A stretch of 64,000 nucleotides of DNA. It comes from Lasiosphaeria ovina (Eukaryota > Ascomycota > Sordariomycetes > Sordariales > Lasiosphaeriaceae). Position 1 is the stretch's first letter, and every line of letters begins with the position of its first letter. Under the pieces are notes generated by a model. The model was not told where the DNA came from, did not search any database, and worked only from the letters and a program-made list of their open reading frames with translations. The translations under genes were made by a program, and so were the position numbers. Where the stretch lies: positions 4,216,001 to 4,280,000 of the forward strand of contig JAULSN010000002.1 of assembly GCA_033439765.1 (NCBI GenBank), written 5' to 3'. This document shows, in pieces, positions 34,791-47,826 of the stretch.

Positions 34791-35576
34791 GGCGAGTGAG
34801 CTGTTCAGTGTAATAAGTAACTTGCCCTCGAAACCTGAGCTAGGCGGTTGAACAGGAAACGCTAAGTCGAGCTCCTCCCACGGGTCGTCAGGGGGCTCCT
34901 AAGGCTTGCAGGAAGCTAGACGGGAACGCGGTTGCTCGTCTCGTCCTAGTCAGACCGACACCCGAGCATCGACGGCTATTGAGCGGAACCCCGTGGTGTC
35001 AATGCAAGGTCGTTCGTGTGTGGTGTGGACTGGTAAACTCGCATCATAGGTCGGCTGCCGTCCCGGGCAGGGTAGAGATCAGCAAACGGGCCGCTGGGCG
35101 TGTTCTGGTGTGCTTCCTGTGACTATGTATGTCGTATATTGCAGCTATGGCTTGGTGTTGACCCAGGGAGGGAGGAGGGAGTGAGAGAGATGACCCGCAG
35201 CTGTGGGAAGCAGAACCGGCTCTCATAAGATATTCCTGTCGCAACGTGCTAAGTAGGTAAAGGTATGGGTATGCATGTGCATGTGTATGGATCTAGCCAA
35301 GGTGCAGTACGTACCGTTCTCCGCAGTGTGGTCTGGTGTGGTGGGATGAAATACGGGGGGACGGGGGAGGGGGGAGCTATGCCTGGAGGGTATCGTAAGC
35401 TCAGGCCCTGGCACGGCGCACGGAGGCAGCTCGAACAGGCCCAGCGCACACCCGCCAAACCCCAGATTGTATGTGTTGACCTGACTGTCTTCACTCCTCG
35501 GTATGGCCCACGCCCGTCTAGGAGCGCTTCTTGCCGCCTACCTATCCAAAAGTCTAGGTAGGGACATACCTAAGGT

Positions 35577-35664
35577 GGGTAGGTAGGTAGGTAGGTAGGT
35601 AGGTAGGTAGGTAGGTAGGTAGGTAGGTAGGTAGGTAGATAGGTAGGTAGGTAGGTAGGTAGGT
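35577..35664. repeat. (GGTA)n tetranucleotide array
   Basis: About 22 units of GGTA/AGGT with a single GATA-containing interruption near 35637-35640. Related TAGGTAGG words lie just to its left (CTAGGTAGGG near 35554). Confidence 0.95.
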
Positions 35665-37226
35665 TGGCAAGGTGGACCGTGAAACCTGAAGCCCTTGATG
35701 GCAGACCCTCGTCCCGCAACGGTAGATGACTCTTGTTCAGCCAGCAATCACACCCAGACTCTCCGAGAGCAGAGAGATTCTCTAAGGACCAAGCTATCCG
35801 CAATGCTGTCTGATATGCCGCGGGGATGGACGGAGCAATTTCGCACCAAGTCCAACCTAACAGCCAAACCCAGTTAACGGGCCCCGTTACGGAGCCACTT
35901 AGGGCAGGTTTTCCTTTGCTCCAACTCTCTCAGCTACCGTACTGTTCTGTACCCAAGGGAGGTACAGTAGGTCAGGTCTTGGTATGGATGTATCCGAGCC
36001 CAAGTGCCCGTCCGGTTTTGGCGCTGGCTCGGGGTGCGGGGGCATTGGGTCGGGAATGGATAGATCATTGGATGGATGCCCTCTGCTCTCTGGCCGGACT
36101 CCCAGCTCCCCAGCGGGCACCGCTAATATCGGGGGTGGAGTGCTTGAGGCGGGGATTGCCAACCTAGGGCTCCATGGGCATGGCATGGGTGGCGGTTCGC
36201 ACTTGTGTCTTGGTTGGCCGGCCCCTGTGGGAGGTCGCATGGGACGCTGCGACGACCTGAGAGGATCCATGCCGCCGAGCCCGTGGTAGGTTCTGGGGGT
36301 GGCCGTCGTCCGGTGAGGTGGGCTTTCCATTCACTGCCTGCCCTGCCGACGAACCTCGAATGTATCGACGACCCCCATCTCGTCAATATCAAATATCCTC
36401 GTCATCGCCATCTTCAACCGCCGACCGCAACACATGCATGTGCCGTCAAGTGCAAGCTAGCAAACCTGCCGTCAAAGGCCCTACAGGGTCCAGCTTGTTG
36501 CTCGACAAGGCTGCACGAGGCGATCCAGCAATTAAAGAAAACGACGTTCGCTTCCTGATGTAATCAACCACCCAGTGTATCCGTAGACAGGCACCACCTC
36601 CTGTCCAGTGGGTGGAGCTCGTGCGCACAGGAACTCAGGGCTGGTCGATCCGGGGGAGCAGCAGTCCCTACCTGAGGTGCCTTGGGTGGAGGTGCAGTAC
36701 ATACAAGTGATCGATCATCTGAAGTAATTAGTGCCCAGGTGATGCTCCAGTAAGGTATGTAGGTACATGTATGTACATACATACCTCAGGTTGCCTTGGA
36801 ATCGAGCCTTTGTTCGAGGTTTAGCTTGGAACCTCCCAAAAGTGATGGAGTGGATAGACACATCAGCGCAAATCAAAACGCGGGGTGGTGGGCGGGAGTC
36901 CCCAGCGCCTGAGCCATCGGTGCAGGGTCGCTGGAACGATCTGCTGGACACCCGGCAAGCCCACCTCAGTGGTCACCTCCTTCCTTCTCCGCATCATATC
37001 CTTCCGTTACCCTTTTCAGGTCCCCTAATGTCGGCTTGTCTGCCTACTTAAATTCCATCTCATCTTTCGAGATCCTCGCCACGCATTGAACTCAGGTATC
37101 CGTAGATCGACACTGCTAGCTACTTGACTACTGTAGCCAAGGCAGAAGAAGGGCCTTTGGCAATGCTTGTAATGGGATCAATCCCTTGAATCTAAGGGTG
37201 GGGGGCGTCAAGGTAGGGACACTCAG

Positions 37227-37242
37227 TACTCCGTACTCCGTA
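37227..37242. repeat. TACTCCGTA double copy
   Basis: TACTCCGTACTCCGTA contains two overlapping copies of a 9 bp word found again at 41091, 41273 (reverse) and 54291. Confidence 0.7.
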
Positions 37243-40200
37243 CCTGCTCCGTTCATTCCTCACCTCACAAATGATGGAATACGTATAAATAAGTGGGCGG
37301 GCAGGAGCCAATGGCTTCGAGTCTGTCTGAAAATAGAATGCCCACCACCGAAAGGGTGCATTGTAACGTGTGTCGTAAATCGATAACAAGAAGGCATGTA
37401 TTCGTTACAGGCCATTTACAGACAATAAACACACTATCGACTAATTCTACCTACTCAACTGTGTCTCCTTTACTTCGTACAACATGCTGAGACAATCCCG
37501 AGCTCTTCACACCCACAGACAGCCTCGGGCAGCTCTGATCGCGCACCCTCTTCGACGCCGTCTCACAGCGGCTGCAAGCCTGTTCGGTCACCGCTGAAAG
37601 CCTTCGTCTCCAACCGGATGAAGGGAACCTTGGAAGGAAGGATCCACCAGCTCGCAAGTGCCAAGTGCCACTGCCACTGCCACTGCCATGGATTCCAGAA
37701 TTGGTGGCATCAAGTTCGGCCTCAAAATCGGTCGCACTTGCTTGCAGCTCCATGCCCAACCTGGAAGTGCTGACCGTAACTGGAAGACAGGACACACCGG
37801 CGGCCGTGCCTGCACCTTAATGGCGGATGTTATTCTGCTGTGCCCCTCAACCCTGAGCGGACTAAGGTTCCAAGTAAAACCGCATCCAACTTTGCATCCT
37901 TACGGCCTTCAATGGTGATTTTAAAACTCGAGTATTGCCTTTTCACCTTTCACCAATCTCACCAGATACATCAGGTGCCTTCCTTGGGACCCCCTGTCTT
38001 GATGACCTGTCTCTCCCTGATCAAAGTCGATACACCATCCATGGTTCCATATCCATATTCACTGTCGTAATATCATAACGCCCCGCCATCTTCTTCGCTT
38101 CCAGTTTCCCGATTTCATCTGTCTGATTACCTACCTTCCCAAAGCTGAGCGGCCAATCATGGCGCATCCTCGTTCCGTAACAAGAGAGATTGGACGTACG
38201 TACACCGCTATGCTCCCGGGCAGCTTGACTTCAATGGATGGCCAGAGCATCACGACGACTCAACGGCCTTTCCACCGTTGGCACTTTCTTGCCCATGCCG
38301 TATCCGGCTTAAGGCGGCGTTCACGACCGCTCGCACCCACCGAAACCCCAGATCCCATGAGGCTTAACTCATATTTAGCATAAACCCACCAGCTGCCAAT
38401 GGGGCGCCCCTGGCAATCTCTCTGGCTTGTCTCGTCGTGTGTGTGCATCCAGGCTCGGGCCATCCCACGATCCAGCAACCGGCCATCTTGAGCGGGAGCA
38501 GAAGCAGAAGCGTTCGAGAAGCCCAGTGGCAACCCCACACATGGCGATGCTCTCAGCATGTCACTAATCACATCACCCCCTCCTCCCTCCCAAGGAGCGG
38601 ACGGGCATGAAGCTCTGGCACCGCCGCCAAAACCTACTCGCTGCTATGGTCCTGCCTTGACGAGTGCCGTCCTGCAGCTCCAGGAGGACCGTCATCAGAC
38701 AGTCGGTGAAGATACGCGCTGTACCTGCATTTTACACTTCTGCTCCTGCTTGGGAACGCAGAAACGTGGATACAGCCCAGTATCTTGACAGGTCTGCCAG
38801 CCGCTTGCTGGCATCTTGGTTACTCCAAACTCTTGTGCCATCTATGGAGCTACAGGTCATGTGGCCGCGATGCCTCTTCGCCTCAACGGCAACAAATGAT
38901 TCCTTCACGAGCGACGTGATCGTCCTTCCTTTCTGGTCGAGACGTAGTCTCGTGAGGAAGTTGGCCCGCTCGACGTTCGCCACTGTTGCCATCCGTCGGC
39001 GTGGGAGTATCGAAGGCCAAGTCCTATTTCAGGTAGCCGAGAAATGGCTGATATTAGGCTTCGGTAGGTAGATAGACCCCTCTATATTAGGAACCGAGTT
39101 TACGACGAGCTTGGGACCCGCCTGTCGTGTCACCACCAAACCATATCGGCACGGCGCGTTTTGCACAGCCGGCCCCCTATGAGAAGCACTCAGCATTACG
39201 GCGCGCGCCAAAGTCATGACCTTGGCCAGCCCGAGACGCCACTGCATAGACGGTGTCCATGTCTGACAAAGCGGGCTGCCAAGCAGTGTGTGTCCCGGCT
39301 TGTAGTGGTTGAAGCGGTGGTGGTGGTGGTGTGGGAACGAACGCCGGCCCCATGTGGCATGTAGGCGGGCAGGTGCAAACTAAGCTCTTGGTCCCTTGAA
39401 CGCGGCCCGTCATTTATCGTCAGCGAGAGGAACCGCATCGCGCACGTGCTGTACATGCATTGGGCACGCAGCCGAGCTTCTGTTAGCGTCTTCCTGGACT
39501 CGACGATGCTGGTTCTGGCTGTCTACTAAAGGAGGGCCTCGGTCCGATTACTTGCAATTAACCCCCTGTCAATGCCACCGCCATATGACTGCAGGAAACG
39601 CTTTAACCGATTTATCGTCCGTTTTGTTCGCCCGTCCAGGCATATCGGCTTAGCCAGTCTCTCCAAACTGAACGATGGCTGACACGCTGGCGCGTCTTGT
39701 CTCCCAGTAGCCAAACCGTTTTCTCTGTTGAAAAGTGGAAAGAGGCTCGGCCAAAACGGCGGTGTCCACTGTCCCGTGATCGATCGGATTACCTCGCATG
39801 CATCATATACAGAACAGAGGCAACTTGTTTCTGCTTCGGTCTGCCCTTTGAAATCCCGAGCCTGCCACAAGTCGCAGCGGGCTGCTCTGATTTCCATGAA
39901 CTACCTCAGGTATCCGTAGGTAGATCGCCGCAGAAGCTCGGTGTTGGGGTTTTGGGTCGCCAGCCGCCAAAGCGGTCATGGGGTTTGGACGCCCACCGTG
40001 ATATATTAACCGGCACACATCTCTGTTGACAGCTCAGCTCATCTAGACCACGATCTCCTGAGGGGCCGCGGATAGATGCAATATAGCGGATCCGTGCCAA
40101 GTACCGCGTTGACCACGCCTGGGCACCTCCTTCCATCCCCGGACGCGGACTCCTCTCAGACTCTCCCATACAATCGTTCCGAAGCAGTGGCGCTCGCTCC

Positions 40201-42343
40201 CCCGATGTCTCCTCGGTGGGGACAACTGAGAAGCGCAACCAAGAACAGTCGCATCCCCGACAGCACCGGTGCTGTCGTGACGGGCCTTGACGCCCACTGT
40301 GGTCCTCATTTAAGCTTCGCTTGAAGAGCCAAATGGCACGTCCTCACTCATCCCTGCATCAGGGAGTGGATCTGTTCAACGGCTTCCATATCTTGTAAGA
40401 GTTGGGGAAAATGCCAGTGTGGAAGTCCACCAAATACCGACTAGGCCCCGACCGCGGCTTACCGGACCTTGATGGACCGCCGGTATAGGCCCTTGCTGTC
40501 ACTTGGTTTGAAGGTCCTGCTCGGGGGTAGATGGCACGGCGCAGGTCTGGGTCACTCGGCCGGTGCCCGCATCTCGCTTTGCAACGGCAGACTCAGAATT
40601 CGGCTTTCACTACCCCTCTTCGTTCCATTACTTGGTAAGGTAGGCTTTACACGGCCGCCTCCTCGCTCGGAACCAGACTCTTGGAGTTTCTGGTTTTCTC
40701 ATGGGTGGGCAGTTGTGTGTTCGTGATGATGCAGGGCAGCCCTTTTTTCCTCTTTTTAATCTTTTTTACCAGACTCACACGTGTTATCTCTCATACCCCT
40801 GAGCGTCCTTCATCAGCAAGTCCCTTAAAGTCACGGGCCTAGATTCGTCGTCAACCAGGTTTCTTACCGCCGGACAGGCGTCAGGTCAGTGCCCTTCTCC
40901 CGTCCATGGACGGCTGTCATTCATTCCTTCTTCCCTGCTTGGGATCTGACGATGATTTTCTGAGACGGGGGCCCAATGCCTTGTGATTTTCATTCGATCT
41001 GGGCTTTGTCCCGATGCTTGTTCCTACTTTATCAGAATGTTCATTTTGACTGTACCTTTTTTCTCCTCACGTTGCCCAAATATTTCTTAGTACTCCGTAC
41101 GCCGGGCCACTCGGGCTACAAGCGTGACATGTGCCGAGCGCGAGCACGGAAGATCTTTACCGTGACCTCTTTTTTTGAGAGAAAGAGAGAGAGAATAGGG
41201 GCACAATCTATAGCCTCTATCTAGTCTCACAACTCGCCGTCATCGGTAATGAGTTCGCCGCTGCATTGCACATACGGAGTACTGTACAAACATACGTACT
41301 GAACCGAATAGGTCTCGCAACAGCCGCCCCGCTACTGCGGCCCTGAAATTCGGAATCAAGATGACGACGACGACGACAGCAACAAGAACTAAGGCGTCTT
41401 TTGCTGGGCCAAATTACCAAGTGTATATGCTTTGAACCAACCCTGCTTCAAACCCCTTTAGTATCTTTCTTTTTCGCGTGTGGGGAATTTCTTCTCGGAT
41501 CTGTCGATCCCCCCCCCGAGGGCTCTATCTAATCCCTTGACCCTGGCGTCGCTCCCGCAGAGGGGCCGCCGCGTGTAAAATGATGGGATGGAATAATGCA
41601 CCTAGCGGAAAGAAAGAGAGATGGGACGAAGTGTTTTCCCCGCGAGAGACTGCGAAATGCAAGGTGGAGGTGGAGGAGGTGGGCTGATGATGCAAAACTC
41701 GGCTCGGCTCGGCTTGGCCCCGGATTCTCCGTCGGCCGATCCTTTTTGACACTGGTGGTTTCACTTTTTTTTTTACCCTAGGGGCGGCCGGAGAAAATGG
41801 GCGGCTGATCCGTGATTGCGCCCAGCTTTTAAACACCAGGAGGAATCGAGGATAACATTCCTGACAAGACAGGAAGCCCCTCCTATGTGTATGCTTACGA
41901 TGTAGTCGCGCTATCTTTGAGACAGCTATGCCAGGTTCAGATCAGAAGGGACTTTTGGGTGGCCCGGGAGAGGAATCTAGATGAAACAGATATTGTCTAT
42001 TTGTGGACCATTTCATTTTATGGCTGGAGTCAGAGTCGTAAAGATACGTTGTTCAGGGTATATTCGTATAAAGCAAAACATAGGAGTCAAACATGCTGCG
42101 ATTTTCTTGACGGGCGTAAATTGGTGACCGTACACATCAAACGGTGAAGCAAGCAGACTCTCTTATCGAGACCAACCTGGCGGAATCATACAATCACACG
42201 AGAGTCCAGTAAGTTATGTACCCAATCCTTCTCTAGGAACCCAATAAGTTCAAATCTATTCGCGAACCATTGTGAGAAAAAAAAGGGGTATATGTTAACG
42301 ACCGAGCAGAAATGACAACCTTTTGTCTCACCGTTGATTCTAA

Positions 42344-43847
42344 TTACTCGTTGAATATCACGTTGTTGACCTCGCCTGCAATGGTGACACTAGCCACAAA
42401 ATCCTTGAGCAGGCCTGTCGCGGGATCGCGGCTGATGACCACCGCACGCTCGCTGCCCTGTAGCGCGACGCCGACCAGAGAGCCTGCCTTGTTGAGGGAG
42501 AAGTGGCGGGGCACCATACCACCGGCGGCAAACGTCTGGACATGTGCCAAGGCGCCCGTCTTGGGGTCGATGGAGAAGGTGATGAGCGGATCAGAGGAGA
42601 GCTGGGTGCTGTTGCTGGGGTCAAAGTTGGGAACCGACAGCGTACCCTCGCCACGGGAAGAGATTATCAGGAACCTGGAGTCAGGCTAGCGAGTGGCGGG
42701 GATCGGTTAGCCAACCGCTGGGTCATCGTGACAAGTTTGGTCGAGATACTCACCGATATGGCAATCTCGCCAGCAGTGGCCCCGCTTATTGCGGGCGTCT
42801 CGCCCAGGCCGTGGGTGTTGCTGATGTATACCTGGGCAAAGGCGAGACCTTCAGTGGTGTAGTTTACGGTATATCCTACAATTGTGTTGGCCAGTTCGTG
42901 GACGATGTAGAGGAAAACATTGTTTCCAGACACAAGAAATGCGCCGTGCCTGGGCCCACTGCCGGGAGCTGAAACAAGAGGATCCTGAGTAAATCTGTTA
43001 ATTATCTGCTTCTCTTCGAATAATGGGCTAAGTCGGGAGGGGGGCTTTCCCGACGTCTTGGAGACTGGCCGGGCGAGTATGTTGACGCTTCGGAGTACTA
43101 GGCACAAAGAGAGAGCGACCGGGGACACATACCAACTGCTTATAACGCAAGGTGGTGACATTGAGGGCGAAGACGCGGACCAGATCGGAGCCCAGATCCG
43201 GCACAAGAAGAAACTTGCCACTTGGGTCGAGGATGGCTTGATGGGGATGCGGCTTCTCCTGGCGGGAAGGGTTGATGCCAGGGTGGGGAAGCGTGAATAC
43301 GTCAGCCTGGACGGGGGCGAGTGCCTTTGGGTTTGTGATGTTGAACGTGTTCAAGCCGGCACCCGCACTGCAGAGAATGGACAATGCCCTGTCAATTTCC
43401 GTGTGGGTGTAGGTGGGAGAGACGTAACTGGCAAATCAGGAGCGGTGACAGGTTAGATGCAACTCACTAGTCGGCCACGGCCAATCCTCGGCAACCTTTG
43501 CCATACACGACGGCATTCACGGGCCCTCCAATGGTGTCGACCTTGTCCAGCAGCGCCAGGGTCCCGTTCTGGGAGACGGAGAAAGAGGCCAAGGTGCCGT
43601 TGTCCTTGCCAAAAGCCTCGTTAGCGCAGTACAAGACAGGGCCGCGCAGCGTCAGCCACGAGGGCTGGGTACCGCATTCGGTGGAAGTCGTGAGCGTCTG
43701 CAGGCCTTCGGTTCCGATCAGGCCAAGATTAAGCGTCGTAAGAGTCCCGGCGTATGATGTGACATGGAGCAGAGCGGCCGATACCGCACTGAAGAGCCCG
43801 AGGCCGGGGGCTATGGCGATAGCGCCGGAGAGGCCGGAGAACCGCAT
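42344..43847 (-). CDS. Secreted lactonase / carboxymuconate-cyclase-like beta-propeller
   Basis: Member of the seven-bladed lactonase family (6-phosphogluconolactonase-like; fungal 3-carboxy-cis,cis-muconate cyclase relatives). Exons inferred: 43847-43468, 43367-43133, 42984-42754 and 42685-42344, giving 395 aa, usual for the family. The N-terminus has a signal-peptide-like segment (GAIAIAPGLGLFSAVSAALL), so it is probably secreted. Family signatures: CGTQPSWLTL, NPSRQEKPHPHQAILDPSGK, FLLVPDLGSDLVRVFAL, GSGPRHGAF, SRFLIISSRGEG, GGMVPRHFSLNKAGSLVGVA and the final AGEVNNVIFNE. Acceptors at 43368, 42985 and 42686 were chosen to keep phase and restore VADYAGAGLNTF, QLDPLVSAPG and ISPDSRFL. Substrate is unknown. 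A decayed piece of a related 3' end lies near 61.7 kb. Confidence 0.88.
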
Positions 43848-44841
43848 TGCGGCTCTGTACCAAGCAAGTCTCGGGGTCTCAGCTCAGGAGTGTGAAGGGA
43901 TCAATGGTGGCAAGCAACCTCTCGCTGCAGTGCTGCACTGCTAGAAGTCGTTGGTTTCGCGCTTGAGTGGATTGCTTCCGGTTTTGTCAAGGAGATAACC
44001 AGGAATCTAAAAGGTAGAAAGGTAGATTTAGAAAAATAGGAAGCAATAAAGCGTGGTCGAGACAGGTTGTGTTCAGGGATAGCAAACGCATCGAGTGAGA
44101 CAGACACACGGAGATCATGAATGACCATGCAGCGTGAACTTTGATCGGATCGCTGTCATGACGCCGGATTCGGACTTCCTCTACCCGTCTCCATCCTCCG
44201 TCAGTCGTTCTCTCCCGGAACCAATTCACCAGCAACAAGCCCGCTTGAGCGAGTTGGACGTGATGGGGAATAGCAATTGTGCAGTGCCTGGAGCCAGATG
44301 CAAGCAAGTCCTGTGTCCTGTCCTTTGGAGTTTTTCCGCATGACATGCCCAGGGCCGGGCAAAGGAGATGGGATCGAACGTCAACCAAACACGTCTAGCC
44401 TGATTTATCCGGCGTCTGGGGCTCTCTGGTGATCCGGGCTTGTCCTGACCTGACCATGGGCCAATTTCCCCTTCCTAGGTAAACTGAACGTCCATGATCA
44501 GTAGTGACGCCAGAGGCGTCGAGGCACGAGTCACGGCATGTAGTCGGGTGCGCTTCTCAAGTTCCAGGGGAAAAGACACAAAATTTCCAACGCGGGAGAC
44601 GTAGGAGGCGAACGGAAGGGGTGCAGTCGCGAGAGGCAGGGGCGACGTCGTCTACACTCTGCTGTCAGAACGTTGTATCGCACCTCCCGTACCTACATAA
44701 AGTGGAGACCTTTCCTTCAAGGATGCCGAGAGAAGGCCCAGCCCAGCCCAGCCAGCGCCCATGGAGCGCCCATGCGGAGAAGAAGGAAGCCGCTGGGGGA
44801 CTGTTGAGGCGCGATGGGAAAGCGGGGAAGACCGTTGACTG

Positions 44842-45660
44842 ATGCAGAGTCGTCGGGTGACGAGCGGCACAGTGGGAAAGGGGACCACCCCTTCTCGGAC
44901 GAATCGAGCCTCAAAAAGGAAATCGAGACCATCCATGGACCAGGTCGAGTCTTACGTGCCTTCCTCTAACATCATCACCTGCGCGACGGGGGAGCCTGAA
45001 ATCTCGGCCACATATTTCCTCAGTTCTGCCGAACCTCCACTGCTCCTTCTTTCTATTCTTGCTTGCTTTGCCGAATCTGCTGATGCAATGCATAAGGCAG
45101 TGCGGGTACGTAACCTGGACGCAAGCCAAGCTCTCGTTTCGTATCAAGCCTGTCCCAGGAACGAAGTAGCAGGTGCTGTCACTCGGTTCCGGCTTTTCAC
45201 TTCAATTTGGTTTCCTAGGTCAGGTCTACTTGTGATGCGTGATACATCTCCGCAGCACACAATCCAACATACAAAATCTCGCTTTGACCCCGTTCCGCGA
45301 GTCTTGGACCAAGAAGCGCTTGCTCAACGACGGCTCTCAACTTTGGCCTTGCGCGCTTGTTCTCGTAGTCCCAGCCCTGCCGCACGTCCACTCTCTAGCG
45401 AGCAACCGGTCAACCGTCGAGTGCAGCATGTGCAAGCAAGCAAGCAGTCGACGTCTCTGCATTCTCCCGGAGTAGCACTGAAGCCTTCCAACTTCCATAG
45501 CCCTTCGAGAACAATGGATACTCCTGCTTGCATGGTCGGGGTTCCCTCCGGCAATAGGGTGACATCACCTTTGCGTGACGGTTATGACCATAACCAAGCC
45601 AAGAACCAAACTACCCCTCTAGCTGGCGACCCACTACAACGTACACGAGTACATACTTGA
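44842..45660 (+). other. Unassigned long open frame (272 codons)
   Basis: This is the longest open frame outside the recognised genes, starting with ATG. The translation is rich in S, R and P and has one hydrophobic stretch (PPLLLLSILACFAESADAM), but no domain or motif I know. It has no introns, lies in a gene-poor area and may be chance. I do not call it a gene. Confidence 0.2.
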
Positions 45661-46954
45661 CTATGTGCGGCTATGCACCACCGCCTGTGCGTTGCGACCG
45701 CGTCCGCGTAACTGGCTGGCTCTCCAAAGCCGTCGCTCGGACGAGTTCAAGCCTTAAAGTTGGGTGTTATAACCCCCCAATGCGTTTGGAAGCGGGCATG
45801 ACCATTCCGGGTCCCTTGTTGACTTGTGCCCAGATTTGGCCAGACGCGGCCCTGCATGCTTAATCACACTTTGGGAGGTTGTAGCGCGTGGGTCTACGTG
45901 CTTGCTTTCCTGGGGCACTATCTAAGGTAGCTAATATATGCGGCTCTCTATGTAACTGGAAGAGCGTGCATCCCATTTGGAACAGTCTCTCGGAGCTCTG
46001 GTGCGGACAAGCCGGTCCGCCTGGTGAAAGCCACGGGACACCCATCCTCTGTGGCAACCAGAGCTGGACTTTCTCGATGTTATTGGCCAGACCGGGCTCT
46101 ACAGTATTGAACAAACCTGCCGCCTTGATTCTTGGAGGAGATGACACTCGGTCTTGACGAGATTCGGTAAGAAATGACTACCACACTTGCTAAAAACGAG
46201 GACAGTGGTCGAGCAACGCAAGCGAAGAGCACAATTAAGCCTTTCGACCCGGGCCTACCGGGCTAAGTGGTCCGACCCAGCCAGACAACAAAATGCAACT
46301 CCCCACAACCCAGGCCCTCAAAGGCTGGTTAGCCTATCATACAACATACAACTGCCAGGGGTTGAAGGTATGGATCTGTATGTGTTTCGCGTAGCTAGCA
46401 ACTCTCTATGGTTGCAGCCGCTTCTCACACTTCTCTCAGTCTATTAAAGTACCACCTGCCACTTCTGGCGTTTCTCAACAGCCTTTGGCCAGGAAGATCA
46501 TTTGTCTCTCTACCCCTTCTTCTCTCAGTACTTGGTTACCACCCAAGGTGGCAGAGCCAGAGAAAAATAGAGAGCAAACATCGTCGACACGTCTGATTAC
46601 ACCCAAAACTGTCTTCCTAGCAAACCGGCTCTGATCCTTCACATTGCCCTTTCTCTCCCATTAACTCCTCTTCTTTTCACACCATAGTCATAGCGAGGAA
46701 ACAAGATACAACTTTGTTCAGTTAGAAAAGCAAGGCATCGTTAGGAACCCAGCCATCCCAGGCAAGCCGGCCAAGGATCTGACTGAAAAGACTGACTGGG
46801 TTGGAATTTAGCCGCCCCCTTTAGCCGCGCTGCAGCCAAAACCTACTTAGAGTTACCTAAGTACCAGGGAGGCATAGCTGCCAACCCACGCAACACAATA
46901 CACAAGACAACAGTGCCGTAGACAAAAAAAAGGGGGCGCCAGCTAGTGCGCATG

Positions 46955-47026
46955 CACGCACCGCACCGCACCGACCACCGCACCACACCGCATACATCAC
47001 CACCGCACCGCACCGCATACATTACC
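46955..47026. repeat. CACCGCAC-type imperfect tandem repeat
   Basis: Repeated CACCGCACCGCA and CACCGCATACATCA units over about 70 bp. Confidence 0.8.
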
Positions 47027-47164
47027 GTGGCACCCTATAACCCCCCAAACCGCCATTGCATATGATATCAAGCTGGCGGCGAACCTGAAATACCAAATGC
47101 TTGGGTCGCCATCTCTCCTCCCCATCGATACAGCCGCGACGTGACGTCCGTGCGAACGTGGAAT

Positions 47165-47190
47165 ACAACAACAACAACAACAACAACAAC
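47165..47190. repeat. (CAA)n microsatellite
   Basis: Eight to nine CAA units. Confidence 0.9.
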
Positions 47191-47826
47191 AGGCCTGCCT
47201 CGGCTGCGTACAAGATAACTCGCCTTCGGCACCTACCTTCGGGGCCTCGGCGTTAGAAGTGTAGTGCGAACAACAAAAATACCACGAGTCGTGTCCAGAA
47301 GTCGTGTCCAGACAGCTCGACGACCAGATATACCCAGACCACCGTGTCCGTTCGTTGTGAATGGATTCCGTTTGGTAATTGCTCTGGCCGCCGTTTTACA
47401 GCGTGGCAAAGTATGACTAACCTAGCCCATCTACCTAGGTAACTACCAATCTATCGGCCTACCCATGTTGCTTGGCTACATGGCCACGACAATGCTCCTG
47501 ACTAACAAGCAAAGCAAGTAAAAATAGTAATGTGAAAAGGGGGTAAAAAAATTGTGTCTCTCGTATGAAGCTTGCCCCCGAGTTTATGCAGTACTTTACA
47601 AAAATCAGTTGTGAGAAAAAAAGGAAACTAAACGCGTCACCATGGTATCATCCGACCCAGCGAGCAACTGCTCTCCTTTATCCCCGTGCAAGAATGGTAG
47701 TACAGCTTTAGAGAAAGGGGGGGAAACGCCTATTGAGACCTAAAAGGAAGAAAAAAGGAAGAGAAAATTAATAATAACCTGGAAATCAAGAATCTGTTTG
47801 CCTAGATAGAGAACGAGATGCACTTC

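Larger units (their letters stand above)
34791..42343. other. 7.6 kb gene-poor gap
   Basis: The longest stretch without a recognised gene. It contains the TF promoter (about 34791-35300), a long (GGTA)n array (35577-35664), TACTCCGTA-type words at 37227, 41091 and 41273, and many short open frames without family features. I could not identify transposon proteins, rRNA, tRNA or CRISPR-like structures. Confidence 0.6.
43848..47826. other. 4 kb gap between the lactonase and the FNIP-like gene
   Basis: Includes the lactonase promoter, an unassigned 272-codon open frame at 44842-45660 (+), a CACCGCAC-type repeat (46955-47026) and a (CAA)n run (47165-47190). No recognised gene. Confidence 0.55.

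Noticed and set aside
35577..35664. CRISPR-like or centromeric repeat
   Set aside because: It is a plain tetranucleotide microsatellite without spacers or higher-order units.
43368..43467. A very short 40 nt first intron in the lactonase (acceptor at 43428)
   Set aside because: It is in phase but adds 20 residues that do not fit the family; the acceptor at 43368 restores VADYAGAGLNTF with a normal 100 nt intron.
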